Assembly (NCBI RefSeq): GCF_021155775.2
Contig: NC_060237.1
Span: forward strand, 8,581,832-8,645,831
Length of the DNA: 64,000 bases
Reading direction: 5' to 3'
Source: Neodiprion pinetum
Taxonomy: Eukaryota; Arthropoda; Insecta; Hymenoptera; Diprionidae
A program made the position numbers and the translations under genes. A model generated the notes under the pieces. It made no database searches. It saw only the letters and a program-made list of their open reading frames with translations, and had not been told where the DNA came from. Below, in pieces: positions 23,830 to 35,796 of this stretch (its first letter is position 1; the number at the start of each line of letters is the position of its first letter).

Positions 23830-26800
23830 CTACAATGTATGTATGCAAGATATAGGTATAACATACACCGGTATGTATTTGAATCTTCTTTATTTCATAT
23901 GAAGGTAACGGCCAATAACAACAAACAATACGGCGAGCTTTCATTTATTATAATTTATCACCTATTATAGTGGAATGTTACAATCGAACAGAGTTCGTTG
24001 AACTCTACTTACAATTTTTTCACACATACATGTAATATTTTTTTTTTTTTACCTTAAAACACGAGTAATTATCGGTTTTTTTTCCAAATCGTGTCATCCG
24101 TCATCGCACGTTTCATTTTTCGTCTCCCTTTCAAAATTATTAAGCTTCGTAAATTTCTGTCAGATACGCAACAGATGTGCTGAAAACCTGTAATATCCCA
24201 TATTAGTTTAAAAAAGGTGTTGCTCGAATTAATCGATTAACGGATTGCTTTCATTCCGTTGGGTCGGAATATATGACAAATCACGAAAGAAAATTATATT
24301 CATATTCCTTCTCTTCTTATCAAGTTGCGTTTTTTTTTTTTTTTTTTTCCTCTTTTATTCTCTTTTATTCTTCACCATCCGTGTAATGGACATTAAATAC
24401 GGCACGGCAAGTTAGACTGTATTATACACCTCATATCTCATTCCATTATCAATGGAATTGTAAAACTGGCCAGGCAGGAAATAGAAGAAACTGTCTACCA
24501 TAACGCTGGCCGCATCATATGCAGACACGTAACGCACGTCATATTTTGCAACGAAGTTATTACCCTGAGTGAAAATAATCATCGTCATCGTCACTTGTCG
24601 TTAACGTTACTATTTATTATGCATATTATAATAATATTTACACGTATATCTGTATCTAATTTATTGGGACTTCCTCTGTTTTCTTCATCGGCACGCGTTT
24701 ATTATACGTAGACGTCTTCGCGTTTCGTTTTACCTCACATCTGCTGTTGTCTTGTCATTTTGATATTGACATACTGTTTTCATTACATACGACTCGTGTA
24801 TATTTGCCGTCTGTCCACTTTTTACCAAAGTATGAGAAAAATTTTTGAAAGAAATGTCGTTGGATATTAGAGGGGGGCGGTAAACGTCAAATCAACAGAT
24901 GAGCAAAAATTTTTTTTTTTTTTATTTTACTCGTGCGAAACGTCAACCATTATTAAAGTTTTACACGGATCAAGTATTTTTTCTGCAATTTCGAGTTTTT
25001 ATTGCATTCAGTACGTTACTCGTCGAATAATATCGTCGGAAATTGTCGTTCTTTGAAAAGCTTATTGCGTCACACTTTCACGCAAACGAAGAAAAAAAAA
25101 AAATTAAATAAATACACACGGCTGTTCCGGCAAAGAAAACAAAAATTGGCTTCTAATGTGCAATGTAACGATTGACTATATTGAATTTTACCACTAATCA
25201 TCCGTTATTGACAATATTTACAAAAGTTTGACTATTTAGAACAATACAATCTTACCCATTATATTCATTTTACGTTATTTCAAGGTGTATTTTTTTTTTT
25301 TTTTTTTCGTGAAAATAAGTGAAATAATTTGATGGTTGATCATCGGATTGCAAATTGTACTCAGAAACTGTCCTTCTTCATGCTGATATCGAGTATAGCC
25401 GTCTAAGTACTCAAATTGCTGCGAAGAAATGAACAAATAAATAAATTTTTAGGGGGCGGGGGGGAACTTTTTGAAAATCGGTACCAATTGTTTACTTTAT
25501 TCGGAATCAGTGTCTGCATGATCATCGTACACTGTAGAATACTATTAATTCAAACAGTCGAAAGAATACTTGAAAGTTTTGCGTAACTTTCTTAATACTT
25601 GAAATATCGAGCCATCGTGAAATAGCTGGCTTTTTTTTTTTTTTTTGTTTTCTTTAACTCGATTTATCCTGTGAGCAGCTCTTGAATCATTCTCTCTCAT
25701 CGCGGTATCCGTGGGTGGCGAAGAGATTAAGGCACGCCACCGAGTAAATCTTGTACAAATATCACGCACGTGCTCATTGTGTAATATGTAATTTGTATTC
25801 CGAGCGTAAAAAAAAACGACGATTTCGTGCGCACAGATAGAGAGAGAGAGAGCGTGTGCGTATTTTATCTACATACTTACAATTTAGGTAGGCAGAGGGA
25901 CATCGTTGAGGAAAAAGGAGTAAATCCGGGACTCTTGAGGTTAGCGGCCACTTGACTGGTTAAATTGCAAAATTGTGCGAAAAACAGACACTGAAGCGTT
26001 CACGCGTGGGTGACGAGTTTCAAATCACACCTTAGAAATTACTTTGTCTGCACGAGTGTCCGTGTACGTGTACAACGAGGTAACGGGAGATATGAACGAA
26101 TCGATAAACGTTAGTGTATACTTATTACTGTCAGAAGCGGACAGTCCGGTTAAAAAGTGAAATGATGAAATGAAAATTCGTAAGGTTGAATTTGAAATTG
26201 CATTTGAATTTGGATTTCATTCAAAGTCTGTTTGACTCTCGACACGGAAAACAACTAAAATATCTGCCCGAATGCCGAGATACAGGAATTTCAATTGTCA
26301 GTATATTATAACTTTGATAAAAAAAAAAAATAAATAAATAAAGGTGAGACTGAGATTCGTAATAAGTAACGAAATGTTGATATAAAAGTCATTATTTTTC
26401 AACCGAGGAATAACTGAATATATATCATTAATTTTATCATTTAACACAATTTTTCACCGCCTTCGCCGAAAAACTGTTTTACTAACAAATGTAGGACGCA
26501 ACAATGCCTGTGTTTCATTATTATAACCAAAAACCTCTCGCTAAATAAATAATGTTTAGAAGAAAGTTTTTACACTCGTTATATTGCTGAAACAATCTCG
26601 TCTCAAATTTATTTCACGTTGTTGCAGCCGATATAAATTAAATTTTTGTACTTCATTAATACTTTAATCTTTAATATCCTCGATTTTTTCATCGCTTTCG
26701 TTAAAGCGGGACGAAGCCTTCCTGTTTTTGATATAACCGTTTATTCTTCCTGAAACAAAAAAAATTTATTTCCGAATCCATCATTCCCTCGCAAAACACA

Positions 26801-28924
26801 CGTATAAATAATTATTGTATACACTTGTGTGATAGATTAGTAGCAATTTTTCCCTCGTTGTTACTTATCGATTTCTTCCACGTCTTTTCTCTCATTCTTC
26901 CTCGCGTTTTTCTTTCAGGCCTTCTTGCGTCGTCAATCTTGTCTATTCTTTGCAAAAGAATAATACTGTATATTCATCCGCTGTAAATAAACATAGATCA
27001 ATTGATTTGGCGAGCATGCGTACGTAATAATACATCAGGTGTTTATATATACGTATTATACATACCTATGTATACCTCTAAATTCAACTTTTACGCATAT
27101 CACGCGGCACAAGTCAGAATTAATCAACGATTCGGAAATATGTCGAAGAATTGTATTACGTCTCATGTTACACATATATTATATTATAACTTCCCAACCA
27201 CTCGCGAATAATTATATTTATCGAGGCTCCGTATATTTTCATACATTTATATATTACAACTACACCTATTTTATGCCTCATTCGCAAATTATCGATTATC
27301 GATGATCAGCCTAATTATCCGTCGATATATCGATTTCCTTAATTTATGGACAAGGTACAGTGACGTAATTCGCAGACAGTTGTCAAAGTTTTGGTAAAGC
27401 GCGTTCGCATTTGTATATGATATACGCGTTATCGTTGAACAGAGATAAGAACACGTCGTTCAGCTTGTCCACTGTAATTATTGAAGCTAAAATTGTTTTT
27501 GTTTGAAACTTTACAGTTATTTGAATGAAGTGACAAATCGATCCACGGATCGTGTGTCGCCGTTTGGTTATAACCGGTATAAGGTTGTAGGTATCCACCT
27601 ACACAGGAGGTAATAATAATGCATCATCGGCGAGGTTCGTGTAAGTTGGCCAGCTCATGCTTGTGTACGTACATAAAGCTAATGGTATTTAGTTTTCAAT
27701 TAAAAAAGGATTAAGCAACTTGGTAAGAGTAATTATAACGAAGCTCAACGTTTTCGCTGCGGCAACGCTTGTGGATATGTAACGTTTATGAAAATTAAGT
27801 TATTAATAGTAGTTCGCAGCGGGTGGTTGGTTGGCCGAAAAGTTTACTTCTTGATTTCGCGGAAATTTCCCGAACCGATGATTAATAAATGAATTTGTAT
27901 TTCCGCTCCGGGAAATTTATTGATGTTAATAAGAAGGTATAAAAACGGGGTAATTTTTAACTGCAAAGGATTCCGCGCGAAATCTCAAGTCTTTGGATGA
28001 AGAAGGAAAAAAAACAACTAAGGGGAACATTGCTAGGCGCGGAGAAGGGGAGAAAAGGGGGGGGGGGGGGGATGGATGGATGGGAAATGTCGAGAAAATG
28101 GCGACGGAGGAATACTAAAGTCGTTTACTTTAGAATTAAGGTAAATATCCTTGCGGGGATTAACCGAGTTAGAAAATAAATTTGCATTTCTTACACACAC
28201 ACAGAGTAAGTCAGGTTCTTTAGAGCTCGGCAACGCGGCGAAGTCAAGACGACCTTAATCTAAAATCCCTCAATACTTTTCAAGATCACATGCAATTACA
28301 CTAAATTCTCCCAAGTTATATGTAAATATATATATATATATATATATTATATATTTACGATTCGGTGATGTAGATGAAATTTCGCAACGCTTTCACATCG
28401 TTGTATAAATAATGTAATAAATATCGTAGTAAGAGGATTCAATTTGTATAATATCTTTAAAGTTGCGGTAAACCTTTTTTTTTTCTACTTTGTTATAAAT
28501 TTTTTGTCTTCAACTATAAAGATGCGACGTTTTAAACTTTGTATATTACATCGATCTATAATACAGACACATTTTTACTTTGGCAAATATTTTCGAGCAG
28601 AATTAACGTGGAGAATTTTTAATTTTCCTGTAAGATTCGTATATCGTTTCCTTGTATTATATATTGGCACGAGGAGGAGACGTTCTTACTTACACACGTG
28701 ACGTAGGCGTATTGATTTTTGTATCGGCAATGGACAGCGGGTAATGGTCAGCTCGAGTTCACTTCCTGTGCCACACGTTTCACCTAGGCTCCGTAGTTTC
28801 ACCATTCTCGGGTTCGAATTACCCTCGACGTTGCTGTTGTTGAACGCGCCCCGAAGTTATATATTCATACATCTATAGGTGTGGCAATTCGATATACACC
28901 TGTGTAATATCTCTACGAATAGAC

Positions 28925-28981
<57 letters not shown>

Positions 28982-29000
28982 AATAATAATAATGATGATG
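28925..29000. repeat. GAT trinucleotide microsatellite
   Basis: Nineteen GAT units are followed by four to five AAT units and two GAT units. The read-through frame on the minus strand is a poly-Ser run and is not evidence of a gene. Confidence 0.95.
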
Positions 29001-31200
29001 GCGGTGCATTTATTAATCCGGTAAAATAGACGCATGTAGACACGTATAATATGCTTCTTTTATACCCGCAAGTAGGCAAAATATTCCCTCATACAACGAT
29101 AATGAACGTACAAAGTATGCTTTTGTTATAATAGTCTCGTCTGATGAATCAATATCTCATTACGTTTTACTATATCTTTGTACACAACTGTTTCCAGGAT
29201 TGATTTCATTTTTCTTTTCCTTTCTTGGTGTTCTTTTTATTTCAAACCTTGTGGTTTAAAATTTTCCTTGGAATATATGACAGTGGATGGTTTCTTTTTA
29301 ACGTTTTATCAATTAACGTCGTCTTAATTACTTGTACTCACGATCGTTGATATTGTACAATTCGAAGGTGTAATTAATTTGATTAGGTAATTCGAACTTT
29401 AGAACACGGTCAACCGAATGCTATTTTATTTCACACTGCACACCATCAAGGGGATAGGAAAAGAAATTTATGATCTGTAGTCTACGATTATCAATTAACA
29501 ACTATCAAACCCTGCTGAAGAACCTCATCAAATTCAATCATCCGATTTAAACGATTCGAACTTACTCACATATAATCATCGTTATATATGTACTGCAGTA
29601 AAACTGTCCGACTCGTAGCGATATTTTTTTACAATTCGTTTACCTATCTTTCTATGTTTTATACGCCTAAGATTAAAAATATCACCCAAGCTTCAACGAC
29701 TCCCCGAAATTCTTTTAACCCCGCATGTAAAATCTGCCTGATTGAAAATTGTATAAAAAGAAACAAATTGTCAACTCATTACGGAACAATTTACGTAGAA
29801 ATTGTATACCTATTATTCATATTGACTCTATACCCCCCTAATTTCGACGAAGTATGGGAACCAGACTTTTGACTCTACTCTGAAAATGTATCGTATTGTA
29901 CTGTAGACATTCGTTTGAAACTGACGTCGCCGATTGAGGAAATATCTTAGTTAAAATGTCGAAATTTACTTGAACCTCACGGAATTCGGATCACCCGGTA
30001 TAATCGAACCCTCGCCCTTCTCGTCGAAGACGGCTTCCACCAGTATTTCGCCTTCCCTGCTTTCACCCCTCGTCGCCTTGGCAACAGGTTGTGACGTTGG
30101 GCTCGAAATATATGATTCCGGATGTAGAAAGACGTCTAACAATAAGCTAGAAGGAAGTAATAACGAGCATGGAGTCAAACCTCGATTTTGAAAAATCGAA
30201 AAGACGTGGATCGTTCATTTGTTGCTATTAATTACAGGAAGAGGAATATTTAATTGGAAACTTTTGTACATCTTTTCGCGACTTAAACTCCATCGACTTT
30301 TCGTAGCATTCGTGACGTTTTTCCAACAATACCATGTACTTGACAGTGAGTTAAAAGTACGGGAATCACGAAATAAGTATCTTATATTTTTTTAAAGCTT
30401 GAGCGGTGGAATTTCTAAGCGTAGAATCAACTCCACTGTTGTTTAATTTGTTCGCTACGTCGAAACCCTCATTTTAGCACAGGATGTATAACCACGAACG
30501 GAAACATGCGAATTAATCCTGATGTTGTAACGAATCGTTTTTTCGAAAGGTCTTCGAACTTGATCTTATATCGTGGAAATTTTTACTCGGACATTTCTTT
30601 GTTGCACTTTGTTGTTTATTAAATTTCGACAAGAAGTTACCCATTTTTTACGCGTTTACACGTTTTTACGCGCAGCTTGTGTATGCAGTCTTTGCATTTG
30701 CAAATTACTATTTATAAATCTAATGAAACTTCATCTTTCTTCCCCATCAACACGACTTGTTGTTTTCCTTTCTTTATCGTGAAGAAAAGGAAATGTGTAT
30801 TTCAATAGAATCGTTTTGCTCCCATAGTTCGAGGAAAGTTTCGGATTATTGTTTCTACATTCCACATTAAACATCGTAGTATGGTCAACAATCACGGAAA
30901 AAATCTCAGCATTTCCACATTCCTTTAACCACAAATACATCTTATCTTGTGTAAAGAAGACCAAAAAAAAAAAAAATCGAACGAAATAAATTTTCCTATA
31001 ACACTAACTCAATATTATCTATGTATCAAACTGCCGAGAGAATTCACACTTGCTTACAATTAGAAATTGATGATATCGAACGATTGAAAATCGCGTTGAA
31101 TACAATTGGAAATTTGCTCCCTTGGCAAAAAAATAAAAATAAATAAGTAAATAAAGTCGAAACCTTGAAAATATTTTCTCCGTCAAGCCCATTTCACTAT

Positions 31201-31600
31201 CTAACAATTTCAAGTGTCCGATCACAACCGTCCGTCATTGTTGTAAGATTGATCAAAACGAGATAGCGATGCGTTTTGTTTTCGGACACACCGGGTACAT
31301 CACCTCGGCAAATGCATAACACGGCAACACGCCAAGGGCGATGCACCACCCGGTTTTCCCCAGGGGAAAAACCACCCCTCGGCATAATCGAGAGGGGGGT
31401 AGATAGTAAGGGTTTGAGGCGGTCGATGCAGTTGCCATGCCAACGAGACGACGGCGTCGCCTCTCCCTTCTTTCGCGGCGTCGCCGCTCCCTCCAGACCT
31501 CCAGACCTCCAGACCTCCAGACTGCCCCGATACCTCACACCGCGGTTGGTGCATTCAACTGCACCCATACCCATGAACGCGTAAATACATACGCGAACGG
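31201..31600. other. GC-rich island with nested inverted repeats
   Basis: About 300 nt of high-GC sequence sits in AT-rich DNA. GGTTTTCCCC (31352-31361) is followed one base later by its near-complement. CCCCTCG at 31375-31381 can pair with CGAGAGGGG at 31389-31397. Four perfect copies of an 8-bp unit (CTCCAGAC) lie at 31491-31522. Both strands are open for about 100 codons, but the reading frames have no recognisable domain. It could be a regulatory island, a noncoding exon or an old mobile-element fragment. Confidence 0.35.
31491..31522. repeat. Octamer tandem repeat (CTCCAGAC x4)
   Basis: Four perfect head-to-tail copies lie inside the 31.3 kb GC-rich island. Confidence 0.95.
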
Positions 31601-34600
31601 CTAGACGCGGATACTCGTTGTATTTTTTTGTCGGAAGAGACCAAGAAGACGAGGAGGTCTTTTCCTTCTCATTATCCTCTTAATTTATAACCGGTAATTA
31701 GTGGACGGTTCACGGTTTAAACAGCATTTACACGTTGGTGCGGTTGATTTCAGGACATTTCGCGGCGTTGGCCGGAGTATCGAATTTCAGATGACCGGAG
31801 ATCGCTTGAATTAGTCAAGCTTTCTTTCTTTGTAGGGCTAGACTTGCTGGTATCATTCGTTTACTAAGCTGCACTGGTTGGATGCCAAGGAGGTGCAGAT
31901 TTTTATTCACGTGTATAAGCGAGGGGGTGTTGGATTGTTGAAATCGCAGATCACTTTCGAAAGCAGTCGTTTTAAAGTCGTTTGAAATCGCTTGAAACCA
32001 CTTGAAATCGTTGCAAATGCTTTTCACTCGATCTGTGAGTGAATAACCCCTTGCGTATGAGGTAGTGAAGACTGACGATGAAAGTTCCGTCAAGTGAAAC
32101 CTTAAAATATTAGCGCTACCCTGTGATGAGGAATACCGTATATACTGCAGATATTAACTCTCTAAAAGTATTTAAAAAAAGCGATAAACTTCGTAACGTG
32201 AATTTGACGATGAACTTTCGTGAAAAATCGTTACTTCGAAAACTCATGCGTTTCAAAGTCATATCAATGTTGAAAAATAGCGATACATTTCAATGTTTCG
32301 TTACGTCAACGTTACTAACTTCAATATCATACAAAAGCCTCCCTCATTGCCAATATTAAATAGACCACGGTTTTTGCAAAGTATATTTTCTCTCGTGAAT
32401 CCTCAGCTCGCTTCGTCGGCAAGTAATTTGCAATTAGTATCTAATACCTCCGTGACACAGATGTTCTGTAATATCGTATCTGCCATGATGAAACTAGTGC
32501 GATAGTCGCACGTTGTGGTTTATCGACCGATGGATGAGATAGTGTGGTGGCCAGTCGGGAGGAGGAGGATGAGGATGAGGTGGCGGTAAAAGATTTTACT
32601 TTCGCTCCTCGGAACGTCTAGCTTTGCGGTATGTATGAGTAATACTACGTCCGTGTCTGTGGGAGTATCACCGCGCATCGGTAGAAATAATAATAATTAT
32701 TCGCACTCGCAAAGACTCGACGTGTAATTACGCCAAACAGGCCAGACTATAACGCCAACGTTATACCATCTACTGCTGAACAACAACTCGTGGAAGCTAA
32801 TCCGACAGCTCTTATACCTACTAGAAGTACTTGAAGAACTTTTACGGTTCTTCACAGCCTCGCCGTAGAAGTACTCACCTACATAGCTTCCGAAATCTAA
32901 TTAGGTTGGATGGTGGAAGGTCTACCAAAGTCGGTGGAAATTGCGAAAATGCACCTTTGCTGTGAAAATTAGTATCCGCAATTTGCTCGCATCAACGATA
33001 TCGGAATTCGACGCAGTCGAGTTGTTTTCAGATTATTATCGAGCACGATTTACAGTCGAATTAAATTCCGTAAGCCTCCCATCAGACTTGAAACTAAATT
33101 GTAGCAAGATTTTTCTCAATTCAGTTGAATATCTTTATCTGAAAACCACTTCGTCAAAGGTGAATCGTTGCTCGTGGAACCGCTTTGCGAAGTTGTTCAA
33201 TCTCGTGAAAGGTACTCTACTGATGGAATCGATAGTACGGTCGAAAAGTCAACGATATATATTTTTTTTTTTTTTTATTTGTCAAACGACGCGAACGTCG
33301 ACCTCGAAAACCACAATCCTTGGGGCAAATACCTGTAATTGTCATCGAAACTCCTCTCCCGTTATTGGTACTTCCTTGGCCTCTGCACGCGTTCAACCAG
33401 TGAAAGGAAATACCTCGACGAGAGTGTATCCCTAATTCCATGGATACCGAAGAACGCCAATGGAGGTTTTACTCGTCGAAACGCGACCCTCAGGGGATGA
33501 TATTTCCACCCCTCGGTCCCTGCTATCCGGATCTCGAGTCGCCCGAGCTCTGGTGATCGATCCAGGGTGCACGCGGCTTGCAGCTGCGTAAGTGCGTCCG
33601 TGAGTGCGTGTGGGAAACCTTCCTGTTCAATGCGCGCACGCTTTTGTCCCTGTAGGCTCTATATGCAAGCGTGTGTGTGTGTGTGTGTTCTCCCTACCGA
33701 ACGCATATATACATATATTAATACGTCGGAATGAGAGGAGGGTGATTCCATAAATAGAACGCGATTCGTTGTTGGGGTTGGATATTGAACCTCGAAAATA
33801 TTGTGGGTTGGTAAGTTGGTCTTTACAGGGGATTGACGAAATTCTATGGTTCTTTCTTTTCTTGTTTGTTTATTTATTTTTTTTTTTTTTTTTACGTATT
33901 AAAGGAAAATTGACGATTTTTTTCCGAAACGTTGGAATACACTGCGATGATAAAGTCATTTTAGGCAAACGCTTTTTCCATTCTTGGCTGTATCCCCAAC
34001 GAGTAAGTGACATAGTCAATTACTTTCTCGTATCGATGAATTTAATCATCAGTTGGGGATTGAAACGTCTTTTTCGTACTTTTTAGATTTCATTAGTTCT
34101 GAAACTACGCAGGTTCTTTTCTTCTTATTTTCACACTAATATAACAGTCCACTTGCTATACTCACGCGTATTAATAGTCCCTGACGAAGTGTGTAGAGCG
34201 CGAAATATAATATTCGCGAAAGCGTTCGCAGTGGCTTATAATATTACCTACCATGTACAACTTTCACTTTCGTTTCCTGAAATTGATAGTGACGGATGTA
34301 CTATAACCAATTTTCTAAAATTGTCCACCATCAATTCGGCGAAGAGAATTATCGATCATTTCTAGACATCGTCGTTGGGGCGAATTGTTACTATGCATCA
34401 AATTATTCGACAATTTTTCATACGAATACGTTGCATATGTAAAATAATTTTTACGCTAATGAATCGCAATATCGACCACTCGTGGAGTGACATACAATCA
34501 CGCTTGCGTCGAGGAGGTTGATGACGAATATCCAGGTGAATTCCACGTCCTACTCCGAGAGTCGGTAGAAGCCACGTGGCCCCCGCACCATCCGGTTCCC

Positions 34601-35754
34601 CTCAACCTCTCGAGAGCCGCCAATGGCGTAAGAACGCGTGAGTTCCATGACCTTCGCACAATGTGTCCTTGGGTACCACCTGGGAGGAGGATGTCTACGT
34701 GCGGGTGCCTACGTGACGGTGTAAATAATGGCCCGCATCAGCTAACTATCGCACACGGAAGTTTGGCTCACATTTCAGATTTTAGTTCATTACGGTCGGG
34801 CGAAGAAGAAGTCGTTAAGATTGCAAACGTATAATTGTTCCAAATCGCGCCGCTGCTTCGTACCTCGCCTTTCAGCTCCCAGATCGCAACTCGCGTTTGC
34901 ACCGTTTCCGATTATTCGCAAAGTATGACGGAGTCACTACTTGTTCGGACACGTTCGTCACCGTGACAAATCCAGTGTCGAAACTTGTTAGTCATTTTGA
35001 TTCTAGCTATGTCTCTTGGTCTTCGTTTTTGAGCACTCTATCTAGAGAGTTCTTTGGTTATTATGTAGGGGAATTATATGTTCCGAAATTCATTTGCCAA
35101 TCATTGCTATCAGATCTTATGTACCAAAAGTAGATTCAACGTTGAATTTTTTACGTTGGCTTTTTCTTGGTCAGTTTTAGACATTTTCCGGTATAACCTT
35201 ACTCTGATAAGCTTGCAAGTAAACTTGTTCATTTATCAAATCAATGCTCAAGGTTGAACGTGTTTCAATAAGGTCTCATGACAATGATTAGAATGAGGTG
35301 ATTCAAGTTGGATGGTAATTCTTTTGTTCCTGAACAGTGAAGTCAGTCCTTGGGATTACCAAAGATTTATGTTTTTGAAAGAGAATGGGTGAATAATAAA
35401 TTTGAAACTTGAACTTGCAGTTAAAAGTCATTTAAAAATCATACCGTCTTCGATAAATGACAATTATAGTTATATAACTATCATACTCTGAGTCCAGCAA
35501 ACCCCGAATTACATCACATGCGCACACAACTATGGAGCGTATTGTCAAACGAATGTTGAAAGTAGTGCAATACCAGCAAAGCTGTGAGAGACAGCTGAGC
35601 CCAAAAATACCCAACTCCGTTCAATGATTTCGGATCCTTTCGGATCTTCAACGAGATTGATGAAATTACGGGCAATTGCACGAAAGTAAACACGCGATGA
35701 AACCCTTTATCTGCCACGCCGTTGAACGAATTGTAAATTTAAAGTCTGACGTTG
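31601..35754 (+). other. Noncoding DNA just upstream of the brat coding exon
   Basis: No supported coding exon is visible. A 164-codon open frame at 32941-33435 contains a poly(T)-encoded Phe run and no domain. A GC-richer patch at 33450-33700 carries two consensus donors 12 nt apart (GTAAGT at 33588, GTGAGT at 33600). It could be a noncoding first exon lying 2.2 kb from the coding exon. A GC-richer stretch at 34500-34800 is unassigned. Confidence 0.45.
31978..32017. repeat. Degenerate decamer tandem repeat (TCGCTTGAAA type)
   Basis: There are four consecutive ten-base units: tcgtttgaaa, tcgcttgaaa, ccacttgaaa, tcgttgcaaa. Further related gaaatcg motifs lie just upstream. Confidence 0.7.
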
Positions 35755-35777
35755 GTTTCTCTTTAATTGTGTTGCAG
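35755..35777 (+). other. 3' splice acceptor of the brat coding exon
   Basis: A pyrimidine-rich stretch (ggtttctctttaattgtg) runs into TTGCAG, with AG at 35776-35777, 19 nt before the brat ATG. The coding exon would therefore begin at 35778. This implies that the 5' UTR is split, with its first part upstream in the window or beyond it. The acceptor is inferred from consensus only; a transcript read would settle it. Confidence 0.7.
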
Positions 35778-35779
35778 GG

Positions 35780-35794
35780 ATGCCGGTTGACTGA
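35780..35794 (+). promoter_or_regulatory. Minimal upstream ORF before brat (M-P-V-D-stop)
   Basis: ATG CCG GTT GAC TGA ends 2 nt before the brat ATG and lies in another frame. If the acceptor at 35777 is used, this four-codon uORF is in every transcript that includes the coding exon. Its context is weaker than that of the main ATG (C at +4). Scanning ribosomes could bypass it or, less efficiently, reinitiate. That spacing would tend to lower brat translation. The presence is directly seen; any effect is inference. Confidence 0.6.
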
Positions 35795-35796
35795 AG

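Larger units (their letters stand above)
16621..31200. other. Noncoding region, probable large intron
   Basis: The stretch is mostly AT-rich with microsatellites, homopolymers and two pre-miRNA-like hairpins at 21.5-21.8 kb. Longer open frames here are driven by repeats or are short. A few minus-strand fragments preceded by acceptor-like sequence look mildly codon-like (24412-24564, 27383-27471, 29966-30146) and are described in the findings. No complete gene can be assembled from them. Confidence 0.55.

Noticed and set aside
24427..24450. CATTCCATT/AATGGAAT inverted repeat
   Set aside because: It is short and AT-rich; similar small palindromes recur across the window by chance.
28800..28840. 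GGTTCGAAT-like T-arm suggesting a tRNA
   Set aside because: The stem does not pair correctly and no D-arm, anticodon arm or acceptor stem can be built.
32941..33435. 164-codon + strand open frame upstream of brat
   Set aside because: It has no recognisable domain, its Phe run comes from a poly(T) tract, and its composition matches the flanks.
34487..34834. 115-codon + strand open frame
   Set aside because: It is somewhat GC-rich but has no domain, no clear start context and no splice support.
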